A model generated the notes under the pieces. It was given only the letters and a program-made list of their open reading frames with translations. It had not been told where the DNA came from and did no database searches. Shown piece by piece: positions 17,817 to 26,468 of a DNA stretch of 64,000 nt (its first letter is position 1; each line of letters starts with the position of its first letter). Location of the stretch: NCBI RefSeq assembly GCF_014191375.1, contig NZ_JACHWN010000004.1:62001-126000 (forward strand), in the 5' to 3' direction. Source of the stretch: Mesorhizobium sp. RMAD-H1. Its GTDB lineage: Bacteria > Pseudomonadota > Alphaproteobacteria > Rhizobiales > Rhizobiaceae. Both the position numbers and the translations under genes were made by a program.

Positions 17817-19681
17817 TCGCCGCTTACCTTCAGCGCCCGTTCCTTGGCCGGGTCGACCCACCAGGAGAACGGGTCGATGCCCGAATAGTCCGGCTGCTTC
17901 TCGGGAATGCCGAACTTGTTCCAATAGGCGACGTGGATCTCGTCATCATACCATTGCGGCACGACATAGTAGTTCCATAACAGAACACGGTCGAGTGCAT
18001 GGGTCGCGGCAACGAGTTCCTCGCGGTCCTTTGCATAGACCACTCGGTCGATGAGCTTTTCGATCGCCGGATTCCTGATGCCGGAATAATTGCGGCTGCC
18101 CTTGAGATCGGCCGCGGCGGAGCTCCAGTACTCCCGTTGCTCATTGCCGGGGGAGGTGCTTTGCGCGATGATAGTCGCGATCACGTCATAATCGAAATCG
18201 CTCACCCGCGCCTGATATTGCGCGCCGTCGACGATGCGCACCGTGGCCTGGATGCCGACGCGGCGCAGGTTTGCGACAAAGGGGTTGAAGATGCGCTCGT
18301 CATTGGGGTCGTTGCCGAGGAATTCGATGGTGAAGGGTTTGCCTTGCCTGTCCAGAAGAACGCCGTCCTTGAGCGTATATCCCGCCTGCTCGAAAAGCTG
18401 CAGCGCGTGCCGCAGGTTTTCCCGCGTCGCCTGCGGCGTGTCGAAGACCGGTTCCTTGAACTCCTTGGTGAAGACCTCAGGCGGCACCTCGTTACGAACC
18501 GTCTCGAGGATTTCCAGTTCCTTCCCCTTCGGCAGTCCGCTGGATGCGAGGTCGATGCCGTCGAAATAGCTTTCGATCCGCTTGTACTGGTTGAAGAACA
18601 GGAGACGGTTCATCGATTCGAAATCGAAGACCCAGTTCAACGCCTCGCGTACGCGCCGGTCGGCGAACTTTTCGTGCCGCGTATTCAGGAAATAGGCCTG
18701 CATCCGGCCAAAGGAGTGGATGGGAAAGGCGCTCTTGACGACGTCGCCGCGCTGCACGGCGGGAAAATTATACTGTTCCATCCAGCGCTGCATGCGGTTT
18801 TCCAGCCTGTAGTCGTAGAGGCCGCCCTTCTTGAAGGCCTCCCAGGCGGCGTTTGCGTCCATGAAATAATTGTACTGGATGCGGTCGAAATTGTTGCGCC
18901 CGACATGGACCGGCAAATCCTTGCCCCAATAATCCGGCACGCGGGCCCAGACGATGGTGCGGCCGGGCACCACTTTCTCGACCTTGTAGGCCCCGGAGCC
19001 GAGCGGGATTTCCAGCGTGGGGCGCGAGATATCGCGCTTCTTGCCATTGGCGTCGGTCCCTTCCCACCAGTGCTTCGGCAGCACCGGGAGCTGGCCCATG
19101 ATCTGCGGCAATTCGCGGTTGCCCTTTTCGGAGAAGGTGAACTGGACCTCGTGCTCGCCCGTCTTTTCCGCCTTCGCCACATCCGCATAATATTTGTTGT
19201 AGGTCGGCGTATTTTTTTTGACCGTCTCGAACGACCAGATCACATCCTCTACGGTGATCGGCTTGCCATCGTGCCATCTGGCCTGCGGGTTGAGTTTGAA
19301 CTTCACCCAGGAGAAATCGTCCGGATACTGCAGAGCCTCGGCGATCAGCCCATATTGCGTCGAGCCCTGGTCGAGCGAATCCGACATCAGCGTGTCGTAA
19401 AGGTACCCTCCGCCCAGAGGCGCAAATCCGGCGGCGGCGACGCCCTGCACGACATAGGGATTGAGGCTGTCGAAGGTCCCCTCCGCCACCTGATTGAGCG
19501 TGCCGCCCTTGGGCGCGTCGGGTTTGACATAGTCGTAATGCTTGAAATCGGGTGGGTATTTCGGATCGCCCAGAAGGCTTGAGGCGTGCCGCCACTCGGG
19601 CTCCTGGTTCTGCGCGGCTCCGCCTGTCGGAAACCCCGCCACCACAGCCAGCGCCATCGCGCCTGCCAACATTGCCCTCAT
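17813..19681 (-). CDS. yejA: extracellular solute-binding protein, YejA type (first copy, Sec signal)
   Basis: 622-residue periplasmic binding protein, first gene of the importer operon. The signal peptide MRAMLAGAMALAVVAGF ends near GGAAQ and is of ordinary Sec type, unlike the Tat-type signal of the next gene. Shared YejA segments include FKHYDYVKPDAPKGG, LGSGAYKVEKV and VREALNWVFDFE. The ATG at 19681 is chosen for its signal peptide and its GGAGG site 8 bases upstream. The order from here is binding protein, binding protein, yejB, yejE, yejF, hydroxyacid dehydrogenase, nearly all overlapping. Confidence 0.92.
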   Translation of the reverse strand: MRAMLAGAMALAVVAGFPTGGAAQNQEPEWRHASSLLGDPKYPPDFKHYDYVKPDAPKGGTLNQVAEGTFDSLNPYVVQGVAAAGFAPLGGGYLYDTLMSDSLDQGSTQYGLIAEALQYPDDFSWVKFKLNPQARWHDGKPITVEDVIWSFETVKKNTPTYNKYYADVAKAEKTGEHEVQFTFSEKGNRELPQIMGQLPVLPKHWWEGTDANGKKRDISRPTLEIPLGSGAYKVEKVVPGRTIVWARVPDYWGKDLPVHVGRNNFDRIQYNYFMDANAAWEAFKKGGLYDYRLENRMQRWMEQYNFPAVQRGDVVKSAFPIHSFGRMQAYFLNTRHEKFADRRVREALNWVFDFESMNRLLFFNQYKRIESYFDGIDLASSGLPKGKELEILETVRNEVPPEVFTKEFKEPVFDTPQATRENLRHALQLFEQAGYTLKDGVLLDRQGKPFTIEFLGNDPNDERIFNPFVANLRRVGIQATVRIVDGAQYQARVSDFDYDVIATIIAQSTSPGNEQREYWSSAAADLKGSRNYSGIRNPAIEKLIDRVVYAKDREELVAATHALDRVLLWNYYVVPQWYDDEIHVAYWNKFGIPEKQPDYSGIDPFSWWVDPAKERALKVSGE

Positions 19682-19765
19682 GTCTCTTGCCTCCAATGAG
19701 TGGAACTCATCGGAAAAGAGTATGGCATTTTGCGGAGGAAGAAAGGCGTTATCCCGCGAAAAACG

Positions 19766-19796
19766 AAAAAAAGCCGGGCTGGATGCCCGGCTTTTC
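19766..19796 (-). terminator. intrinsic terminator downstream of cycM
   Basis: AAGCCGGGC (19771-19779) and GCCCGGCTT (19785-19793) form a 9-bp stem around a 5-base loop. An A run on its left (19766-19772) becomes the T run on the minus strand, so it ends the cytochrome c transcript before the yejA promoter. Confidence 0.85.
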
Positions 19797-19815
19797 AATG
19801 GGATGACCAATATGA

Positions 19816-20604
19816 TTACTGATTGGTGGCGGGCGGTTCACCCTGTGCCGGTGCCGGCTGCTGACCTTGCGCCGGGGCGGTCTGTCCGCCTTCAGCGGGG
19901 GCGGGCTGCTGTCCTTCTGCCGGAGCCGTATTCTCGGCGGGCTTTTCGCCGGCAGGCGGGGTCGCCTCGCCCGCGGGCTTCTCAGCCTCGCCCGCGGGCT
20001 GGGCCGCTCCGCCTTCAGCCGGCGCGGCGCCCTCTGCGGGAGGCTCGGCGGCAGCCGGTGCTGCCGGCAGCGGCGCCGGATTGTCGGAAAGCGTGCGCAG
20101 ATAGGCGATGAGGTCGGCGCGCTCGCTGTCGTTCTTGTCGCCGGCAAAGCCCATGGCCGTGCCCTTCACATAGGTTTTGGGCGAGGTCAGGAAGCCGTTG
20201 AGATGCTCAAAGGTCCAGGTCTTGGCGGTCTGGGCGAATTCCTTCATGCCGGCGGAGTAGCTGAAGCCCGGATGAGATGCGATCGGACGGTTGACGATGT
20301 CCCACAGATCCGGACCGACCTTGTTCGGTCCGCCCTTCTCGCCGGTATGGCAGGCCTGGCAGCGCTTGAATACCTGCTCGCCTTTCTTGGGATCGGCGGT
20401 CTGCAGCAGCGTGGCGATCGGCACCGCCTTCGGTGCTTCTTGCTCCCCGCCGCCGGACGGCTGCTCGAGCGCCTGGATGGCATAGCCTTCTTTTTCAGGC
20501 TTGGGACTATCGAAGATGACATCGGATAGTAAGCTGACGGACATGACGACGAAAACCGCCGCGAGAAAGGCCATAATGAATTTATTGGATTGAGACGATT
20601 CCAT
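19816..20604 (-). CDS. membrane-anchored c-type cytochrome (CycM-like)
   Basis: 262-residue protein with an uncleaved N-terminal anchor (residues 10-30) and a periplasmic class I cytochrome c domain. The haem site is CQACH (Cys82, Cys85, His86) and Met151 in KGTAMGF is the likely sixth ligand. It should carry electrons between the bc1 complex and a terminal oxidase. After residue 175 comes an 85-residue low-complexity tail of Ala, Pro, Glu, Gly and Gln with repeated AEG and PAQG-like units; this is longer than I expect for CycM. Haem attachment would depend on the ccm genes at 58.9-62.1 kb. Confidence 0.88.
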   Translation of the reverse strand: MESSQSNKFIMAFLAAVFVVMSVSLLSDVIFDSPKPEKEGYAIQALEQPSGGGEQEAPKAVPIATLLQTADPKKGEQVFKRCQACHTGEKGGPNKVGPDLWDIVNRPIASHPGFSYSAGMKEFAQTAKTWTFEHLNGFLTSPKTYVKGTAMGFAGDKNDSERADLIAYLRTLSDNPAPLPAAPAAAEPPAEGAAPAEGGAAQPAGEAEKPAGEATPPAGEKPAENTAPAEGQQPAPAEGGQTAPAQGQQPAPAQGEPPATNQ

Positions 20605-20758
20605 CGGCAGTCAGCGCTCCCCCTTTTGAGAGGTCCTCAATATGCGGGAAACGCGAACCCGTGCCGGGCCGGTCCCCTCCTTGTCCAAGATGGCGCGGAA
20701 ACTAGGTCTTTTGCTCCGCACTTGCAACACCTATAAGGACGCTCCGGCCCGTGACTTT

Positions 20759-20786
20759 TTGACACTTTTGGAAAACCCAGTTTTAT
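20759..20786 (+). promoter_or_regulatory. candidate kdsB promoter
   Basis: A perfect TTGACA (-35) at 20759-20764 is followed, 16 bases later, by TTTTAT (20781-20786), a 4-of-6 match to the -10 box. The predicted start would lie around 20793, essentially at the second kdsB ATG (20797). Confidence 0.4.
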
Positions 20787-20796
20787 GCTCCAGACG

Positions 20797-21534
20797 ATGA
20801 AGACCCTGACGCTCATTCCGGCGCGCATCGCATCGACGCGCCTGCCTAACAAGCCGCTGGCCGATATCGCCGGCAAGCCGATGATCGTCCATGTCGCCGA
20901 GCGCGCCGCTGCCGCCCGCCTGGGCCGCACGGTGGTGGCCACCGACAGCGAGGAGATCGCCAGCGCGATTCGCGCCCATGGCTTCGAGGCGGTGATGACC
21001 CGAGCCGATCACGAATCGGGTTCCGACCGTATTTACGAAGCGCTTTTGTCGGTCGATCCCAATGCCGAGATAGAGGCCATCGTCAATGTGCAGGGCGATC
21101 TGCCCACCATCGATCCCGCGATCATCGCGCGCGCCCTGCGGTCGCTCGAGGAGGGGCCGGCCGATATCGCCACCCTCGGCGTCGAGATCACGGAAGAAAG
21201 CGAGAAGACCGCCCCCAGCGTCGTCAAGATCGTCGGTTCGCCGCTGGCGGACGCAAACCGCCTGCGCGCGCTTTATTTCACCCGCGCCACCGCGCCCTGG
21301 GGCGAGGGGCCGCTCTATCATCATATCGGCCTCTACGCCTACCGCCGCGAGGCGCTGGAGCGATTCGTCAGGCTCGGGCCGTCGCCGCTCGAGCGGCGCG
21401 AGAAGCTGGAGCAGCTTCGCGCGTTGGAGGCTGGCATGCGCATCGATGTCGAGATCGTCAAATCCGTGCCGCTCGGCGTCGACACGCCAGCCGATCTAGA
21501 ACGGGCGCGTGCGCTTATTTCCCAGGGTATATAG
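20797..21534 (+). CDS. kdsB: 3-deoxy-manno-octulosonate cytidylyltransferase
   Basis: Activates Kdo to CMP-Kdo for lipopolysaccharide inner-core synthesis. 245 residues; the N-terminal nucleotide-binding signature [17 protein letters not shown] is unmistakable, with [16 protein letters not shown] near residue 80 and [10 protein letters not shown] near 105. The ATG at 20797 is preferred over one 12 bases upstream (20785) because it gives the canonical MKTL start and because the strong -35 upstream would place transcription initiation between the two. pheA follows after 16 bases. Confidence 0.94.
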   Translation: MKTLTLIPARIASTRLPNKPLADIAGKPMIVHVAERAAAARLGRTVVATDSEEIASAIRAHGFEAVMTRADHESGSDRIYEALLSVDPNAEIEAIVNVQGDLPTIDPAIIARALRSLEEGPADIATLGVEITEESEKTAPSVVKIVGSPLADANRLRALYFTRATAPWGEGPLYHHIGLYAYRREALERFVRLGPSPLERREKLEQLRALEAGMRIDVEIVKSVPLGVDTPADLERARALISQGI

Positions 21535-21550
21535 CAGAAAGACATCCACA

Positions 21551-22420
21551 ATGGCGGGCAAGACCAACAAGATATCGTTTCAGGGCGAGCCGGGGGCAAA
21601 TTCCGATACAGCCTGCCGCAACATGTTTCCGGACATGGAGCCGCTGCCCTGCCCGACATTCGAGGATGCGTTCAATGCCGTGGAGACCGGCGCCGCCGAT
21701 CTGGCGATGATTCCGATCGAGAACACGATCGCCGGCCGTGTCGCCGATATCCACCATCTCCTGCCCGAATCGCGGCTGCATATCGTCGGCGAATATTTCC
21801 TGCCCATCCATTTCCAGCTGATGGTGCTGCCGGGCACGAGGCTCGATGAGATCAGAACGGTCCACAGCCATATCCATGCCCTCGGCCAGTGCCGCAAGAT
21901 CATCCGCAAGCAGGGCTGGAAGCCGGTGGTGGCGGGGGACACCGCGGGTGCCGCCCGCATCGTCGCGGAAGCGGGCGACAAAACCATGGCCGCGCTCGCG
22001 CCGCGCCTGGCCGCCGATCTCTACGGCCTCGACATACTGGCCGAGAATGTCGAGGACATGGAAAACAACATCACCCGTTTCGTCGTCCTGTCGAAGTCGA
22101 AGAAATGGGCGCCGCGCCCGACCGATGGCAGCCGCATTGTCACGACGTTCGTCTTCCGGGTGCGCAACGTCCCCGCCGCGCTCTACAAGGCCATGGGCGG
22201 CTTTGCCACCAATGGCATCAACATGACCAAGCTCGAGAGCTATCAGATCGGCGGCACCTTCACCGCCACGCAGTTCTATGCCGATATCGAGGGCCATCCG
22301 GAAGAGAGGTCCGTGAGGCTTGCGCTGGAAGAGCTGGAGTTTTTCTCCAAGGAGATGCGCATCGTCGGCGTCTATCCAGGCAGCTCCTTCCGCGATACGC
22401 AGAACGAGCCGGGGGAATAG
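21551..22420 (+). CDS. pheA: prephenate dehydratase
   Basis: Cytosolic enzyme converting prephenate to phenylpyruvate in phenylalanine synthesis. 289 residues, monofunctional (no chorismate mutase domain). Catalytic domain begins KISFQGEPGANSD; the active-site TRF motif is in NNITRFVV (near residue 177). The C-terminal ACT domain carries KLESYQIGGTF, where the Phe-binding ESRP motif is ESYQ; this may alter feedback inhibition. The ATG at 21551 is the first residue of the typical domain. It is probably co-transcribed with kdsB. Confidence 0.94.
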   Translation: MAGKTNKISFQGEPGANSDTACRNMFPDMEPLPCPTFEDAFNAVETGAADLAMIPIENTIAGRVADIHHLLPESRLHIVGEYFLPIHFQLMVLPGTRLDEIRTVHSHIHALGQCRKIIRKQGWKPVVAGDTAGAARIVAEAGDKTMAALAPRLAADLYGLDILAENVEDMENNITRFVVLSKSKKWAPRPTDGSRIVTTFVFRVRNVPAALYKAMGGFATNGINMTKLESYQIGGTFTATQFYADIEGHPEERSVRLALEELEFFSKEMRIVGVYPGSSFRDTQNEPGE

Positions 22421-22450
22421 AAAGCTTCGTTTTCGTCGGAAGAGGGCGGA

Positions 22451-23392
22451 TCAGCTCTCCGCCCAGCTCCGGATGAGATGGGCGGCGATTGCGCCGGGCG
22501 GTGGCGTCATCAGCCCTTGCGGATGCGTGCGGTCGAGCATGGCGAGCACTTCGCCGCGCTCGAACCAGCGTCCGTCCTCCAGCTCCGAGCGGTCGATGAC
22601 GATCTCGTCCGACAGCGCCTCGGCATGGCAGCCGATCATCAGCGAATAGGGGAAGGGCCAGGGCTGGCTCGCATGATAGGCGACGCGGCCGACGGGCACG
22701 CCCGTCTCCTCGCGCGTTTCGCGGCGCACCGCCGCCTCGATGGTCTCGCCCGGCTCGATGAAACCGGCGAGGCATGAATACATATCAGGCGCGAAATGCG
22801 GGCTTCTCGCCAGCAGGCATCGGTCGCCACGCACCGCCAGCATGATCGCCACCGGATCGGTGCGGGGAAAATGCTGGGCCTCGCAATGCGGGCACACGCG
22901 CTTGTAACCGCCGGCTCGCATTTCGGTGAGCATCCCGCAGCGCCCGCAATAACGATGGTTCTCATGCCATGCGATCAGCGCTGCCGCCTGCGCCAGCGCG
23001 CCGAGCTCGTCGGGCGGAAGCAGCCCCTGCATATAGACCGAGCGGTAATCGACCGCCTTGAACGGCTCGGGCAGCATGTCCGGATCCGTGGCAGTGACCG
23101 CGGCAAGCAGCGGCCGCTGGTCCTGCCTGCCGAGCAGCACCGCCTCGTGCAGGAGAGGCTCGAACCGGGCGATCTCACCTGATTGGAAAAAAGCCCTCGG
23201 TCGTGCGCCATCCTCGAGGAAGAGGTGCACGCGCCCTTTGCCGAGAAGCATGATTCGCGCTTCCGGCTCGGTCAGGGCTCGCTCGGTTGCATCGTCGGAG
23301 CGCTTCTCCGACAGCCGGTCGATGATGTTGCCGGCAAAGCCGACCGCCTGGCTCGGCTCGATCTCCGGCAGGTCGAACAGGCGCAATCTCAT
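22451..23392 (-). CDS. nudC: NAD(+) diphosphatase (NudC)
   Basis: Nudix hydrolase that cleaves NADH/NAD+ and can remove NAD caps from RNA. 313 residues, with a zinc ribbon of four cysteines (Cys149, Cys152, Cys167, Cys170) and a perfect Nudix box at residues 210-231 (G...E.......REETREETG). The downstream SQPWPFPYSLMIGC is the NudC-specific segment. The start at 23392 begins MRLRLFDLPE. It is followed by nothing on its strand; the HIT gene lies 17 bases upstream in the same direction, so the two may be co-transcribed. Confidence 0.93.
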   Translation of the reverse strand: MRLRLFDLPEIEPSQAVGFAGNIIDRLSEKRSDDATERALTEPEARIMLLGKGRVHLFLEDGARPRAFFQSGEIARFEPLLHEAVLLGRQDQRPLLAAVTATDPDMLPEPFKAVDYRSVYMQGLLPPDELGALAQAAALIAWHENHRYCGRCGMLTEMRAGGYKRVCPHCEAQHFPRTDPVAIMLAVRGDRCLLARSPHFAPDMYSCLAGFIEPGETIEAAVRRETREETGVPVGRVAYHASQPWPFPYSLMIGCHAEALSDEIVIDRSELEDGRWFERGEVLAMLDRTHPQGLMTPPPGAIAAHLIRSWAES

Positions 23393-23409
23393 GGAAGCTC
23401 CGGGTGATA

Positions 23410-23820
23410 TCAGATGTCTAAGGCGCGTTTGATGGCGAGGGAGAACTGTTCCGCCGCCTCCGGCTGGTATGGCTCGCGCGTGCCATGGCCCCATACCGGG
23501 TCGGGCCAGGCGGGGTCGCCGCTGCTGCGGGCGATCACATGCACGTGGAGTTGCCGCACGATATTGCCGAGCGCGCCGGTATTGATCTTCTCGCAAGCCG
23601 TCACGGATTTGAGCGCCTGCGCAGTCATCGCCATCTCGAAGGTGAGCATGGTCTGGTCGAGCGGTGTCAGGTCATGCAGTTCCACTTTGTCCGGCCGCTG
23701 CGGCACGAGAATGAGCCAGGGCCAGCGGCGGTCGTTCATGAGCCGCAGCTCGCAAAGCCCCAGCCTGGCGACCGCGATCGTGTCCGCGGTGAGTTTTTCA
23801 TCAAGCACGAATGTCGTCAT
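23410..23820 (-). CDS. HIT-domain protein
   Basis: 136-residue member of the histidine-triad superfamily of nucleotide hydrolases or transferases. The triad region reads NIVRQLHVHVIAR: the second and third histidines of the HxHxH motif are kept, the first is Gln. The C-terminal PVWGHGTREPYQ is shared with alphaproteobacterial relatives. The start at 23820 begins MTTFVLDEKL. Its substrate is unknown. It sits immediately upstream of nudC, another nucleotide-cleaving enzyme. Confidence 0.82.
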   Translation of the reverse strand: MTTFVLDEKLTADTIAVARLGLCELRLMNDRRWPWLILVPQRPDKVELHDLTPLDQTMLTFEMAMTAQALKSVTACEKINTGALGNIVRQLHVHVIARSSGDPAWPDPVWGHGTREPYQPEAAEQFSLAIKRALDI

Positions 23821-23853
23821 GCGCGTGAGATAGCAGTTTTTTTGTGCCTTGGC

Positions 23854-23882
23854 TTGCTTTTTGCGTACCGATTGACGATATG
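23854..23882 (+). promoter_or_regulatory. promoter of the 4.5S RNA gene
   Basis: TTGCTT (23854-23859), a 17-base spacer, then GATATG (23877-23882), fitting the rhizobial CTTGNC-N17-CTATAT class. Transcription would start about 7 bases later, exactly at the first paired base of the SRP RNA (23889). Confidence 0.5.
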
Positions 23883-23888
23883 AAGGCC

Positions 23889-23984
23889 GGGAGGTTGGTG
23901 GTGGACGAGCCACTCGCCAACCGGGTCAGGTCCGGAAGGAAGCAGCCCTAACGAGCCGGGCACGGGTCACCGTGCCAGCCTCCC
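23889..23984 (+). ncRNA. ffs: 4.5S RNA, small signal recognition particle RNA
   Basis: The universally conserved SRP RNA tip is present: GGTCAGGTCCGGAAGGAAGC at 23924-23943, followed by AGCCCTAA. The flanks pair to form the long hairpin, with GGGAGG (23889-23894) closing against CCTCCC (23979-23984). This RNA binds Ffh and targets membrane proteins. It lies between the divergent HIT gene and dnaX. Confidence 0.93.
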
Positions 23985-24123
23985 ACCTCTCTCTTTCGCG
24001 GGCATGGTTTGCGGTCGCAGGGTTCTTGGCCGGGTTTCGCCTCGATGTGAGATTGACGGTGCCGTGTCCGGCGGTCCAAACTCCGTGGCACAGGTGCGCA
24101 ACGAGGATTAGGACACGCTCGGC

Positions 24124-25953
24124 ATGGAGACGAAAACGGCAGACGGCGCCTATCGCGTTCTCGCCCGAAAGTACCGTCCGCAGAATTTCGGCGATCTCGT
24201 CGGCCAGGAGCCGATGGTCCGCACCCTCACCAACGCCTTTCATACCGGCCGTATCGCCCAGGCCTGGATGCTGACTGGCGTCCGCGGCGTCGGCAAGACG
24301 ACCACGGCGCGTATTCTCGCGCGGGCGCTGAACTACAAGACCGATACGATCGACCAGCCAACCATCGATCTCTCGATACCCGGCGAGCATTGCCAGGCGA
24401 TCATGGAAGGCCGCCATGTCGATGTCATCGAGATGGACGCCGCCTCGCACACCGGCATAGACGATATCCGGGAGATCATCGAGCAGGTGCGCTACCGCCC
24501 GGTCTCGGCGCGCTACAAGGTCTATATCATCGACGAGGTTCACATGCTCTCCAACCAGGCCTTCAACGGCCTGCTGAAGACGCTTGAGGAACCGCCGCCG
24601 CATGTGAAGTTCATCTTCGCCACCACCGAAATCCGCAAGGTTCCGATCACGGTCCTGTCGCGCTGCCAGCGCTTCGATCTGCGCCGCATCGATTCTGGGC
24701 TTCTCGCCGCGCATCTGAAAAACATTGCCGGGCAGGAAGGGATCGAGATTGATGATACCTCGCTGGCCATGATCGCTCGCGCCGGCGAAGGCTCTGCCCG
24801 TGATTCGCTCTCCATTCTCGATCAGGCCATCGCCCATGGCGGCGGCAGGGTCGAGGCGGAGACGGTGCGCGCCATGCTGGGCCTCGCCGACCGGGCCCGC
24901 ATCATCGACCTGTTCGAGATGCTGATGCGGGGTGATGTGGCGGCGGCGCTGAAGGAGTTCCGCGCGCAATATGATGTCGGTGCCGACCCGGCGGTGGTGC
25001 TGACCGATCTCGCCGAGTTCAACCACCTGGTGACGCGGTTGCGCTTCACGCCTGAGGTGGCGAACGACATGTCGCTGTCGGAAGACGAGCGTGTGCGCGG
25101 CCGTGATTTTGCCGAGAAGCTGTCGATCCGCGTCCTCTCGCGCACCTGGCAGATGCTGTTGAAAGGCATCGGCGAGGTCGAGACAGCTTCCCGTCCGGTG
25201 CAGGCCGCCGAAATGCTGTTGATCCGCCTGGCGCATGCCGCCGATCTGCCGACGCTCGACGAAGCGCTGAAGGCGCTCGAAAGCGGCGCCGTGTCCGCGC
25301 CACGTCCCGGGGCTGACGCGCCACGGCCCAATGGCGGGGCGCTGATGTCGGGTGGTCGTCCTGCCGATGCGGTGGCCTCGTCCTCCATGGCCGTCGCCAG
25401 CGGCAACGGCTCGACGGCGATGCGTCTTGTGGAGCCGGAACGAGAGGCGCGTCCCGCCCCCGAATCTCAGCCACAGACGGTGCCCGCCGAAGCGCCTGCC
25501 GCTTCCCCCGCTGTCCCGTTGAACAGTCTTGCCGATATCGTGGCGCTTGCCGACAGGCACCGTGACATGCAGTTCAAGATCATGGTCAAGAATTGCGTGC
25601 GTCTCGTCGCCATCGCGCCGGGACGGCTTGAGATCGGTTTGACCGACGGTGCTCCGAAGACGCTTCCGAGCGATATCGCGCAGAAGCTTCTCGCCTGGAC
25701 CGGCATTCGCTGGATGGTATCGGTATCGCGCGAGGCGGGTGGCCAGACCATCGCCGAGACGGAGGCTGCGCGCCGTGACATGCTCGTCACCAATGCCCGC
25801 GCCGACCCGGATGTGGCGGCGATCCTCGCCCAGTTCCCGGGCGCAAGGATCACCGACGTGCGCATCACCACGAGCGAGGCGCAGGAGGATGCCGGCGCCG
25901 ATCTCGACGCAGAATTGCCTGATGTCTCGCTGACGCCGGACGATGATGATTAG
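24124..25953 (+). CDS. dnaX: DNA polymerase III subunit tau/gamma
   Basis: Clamp-loader ATPase, 609 residues. Walker A GVRGVGKTTTA is near residue 55, Walker B VYIIDEVHML near 135, and the sensor 1 and Arg-finger region near 170 (SRCQRFDLRR). The zinc-binding cysteine module of E. coli DnaX is degenerate: only GEHCQAI remains. The tail (residues 380-609) holds a Pro/Ala-rich linker, the tau domain, and an acidic end (LTPDDDD). I see no obvious slippery A-run for a gamma form. It heads the dnaX-ybaB-recR group. Confidence 0.94.
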   Translation: METKTADGAYRVLARKYRPQNFGDLVGQEPMVRTLTNAFHTGRIAQAWMLTGVRGVGKTTTARILARALNYKTDTIDQPTIDLSIPGEHCQAIMEGRHVDVIEMDAASHTGIDDIREIIEQVRYRPVSARYKVYIIDEVHMLSNQAFNGLLKTLEEPPPHVKFIFATTEIRKVPITVLSRCQRFDLRRIDSGLLAAHLKNIAGQEGIEIDDTSLAMIARAGEGSARDSLSILDQAIAHGGGRVEAETVRAMLGLADRARIIDLFEMLMRGDVAAALKEFRAQYDVGADPAVVLTDLAEFNHLVTRLRFTPEVANDMSLSEDERVRGRDFAEKLSIRVLSRTWQMLLKGIGEVETASRPVQAAEMLLIRLAHAADLPTLDEALKALESGAVSAPRPGADAPRPNGGALMSGGRPADAVASSSMAVASGNGSTAMRLVEPEREARPAPESQPQTVPAEAPAASPAVPLNSLADIVALADRHRDMQFKIMVKNCVRLVAIAPGRLEIGLTDGAPKTLPSDIAQKLLAWTGIRWMVSVSREAGGQTIAETEAARRDMLVTNARADPDVAAILAQFPGARITDVRITTSEAQEDAGADLDAELPDVSLTPDDDD

Positions 25954-26026
25954 AGCATGATCCGGACGTTGCAGGTTTTTGAACAAGATCAGGCGGCCAG
26001 AATAAAAGAAAACAGGAGTTCGACCC

Positions 26027-26350
26027 ATGCGTGACATGATGGGCATGCTGAAGCAGGCAAAGGAAATGCAGGCCAAGATGCAGGCCATGCAGGAGGAGAT
26101 CGCCAATCTCGAGGCGACGGGCACATCCGGCGGCGGCCTGGTGAGCGTCACCTTGAGCGGCAAGGGCGTGATGAGCGCGCTCAAGATCGATCCATCGCTC
26201 CTGAAGGAGGACGAGGCGGAAATCCTCGAGGATCTGATCGTCGCCGCCCACAACGAGGCGAAAACCAAGATCGAGGCGTTGATGGCCGAGAAGACGCAGG
26301 CGCTCACCGCCGGCCTGCCGCTGCCTCCGGGCTTCAAGCTGCCGTTTTAG
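26027..26350 (+). CDS. ybaB: YbaB/EbfC family nucleoid-associated protein
   Basis: 107-residue DNA-binding protein. The N-terminal helix is rich in Met, Gln and Lys ([19 protein letters not shown]) and is followed by the [11 protein letters not shown] strand region, both typical of the family. It forms dimers that bind nucleoid DNA and is nearly always found between dnaX and recR, as here. AGGAG lies 13 bases before the ATG. The dnaX-ybaB gap (25954-26026) includes AGAGCATGATCCG, resembling a worn fragment of a common rhizobial intergenic repeat. Confidence 0.93.
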   Translation: MRDMMGMLKQAKEMQAKMQAMQEEIANLEATGTSGGGLVSVTLSGKGVMSALKIDPSLLKEDEAEILEDLIVAAHNEAKTKIEALMAEKTQALTAGLPLPPGFKLPF

Positions 26351-26463
26351 TGAGTAGGGAATAGTGAGTAGTGAGGTAGATAGCCGGGGACTTCCGCCGG
26401 CCCATTCTTATTCGGATACTGCTCAATTCCTCTATCTCACTGTTCACTACTCGCTATCTCACT
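26349..26463. repeat. imperfect inverted repeat rich in AGTGAGTA units
   Basis: Between ybaB and recR, the left arm (26349-26383) consists of repeated AGTGAGTAG/TGAGGTAG-like units, and the right arm (26431-26463) is roughly its reverse complement (CTATCTCACT, TTCACTACTC). A 47-base centre separates them. It looks like a small mobile or palindromic intergenic element. The arms overlap the ybaB stop and end 5 bases before recR, so recR translation may be affected by the fold. Confidence 0.6.
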
Positions 26464-26468
26464 GAATC

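Noticed and set aside
17999-19582. 527-codon plus-strand open frame across the first yejA
   Set aside because: Antisense to a binding-protein gene with full family motifs; no start signals.
23926-26337. 803-codon minus-strand open frame
   Set aside because: Antisense to dnaX and the SRP RNA, both certain; long only because high GC content removes stops.
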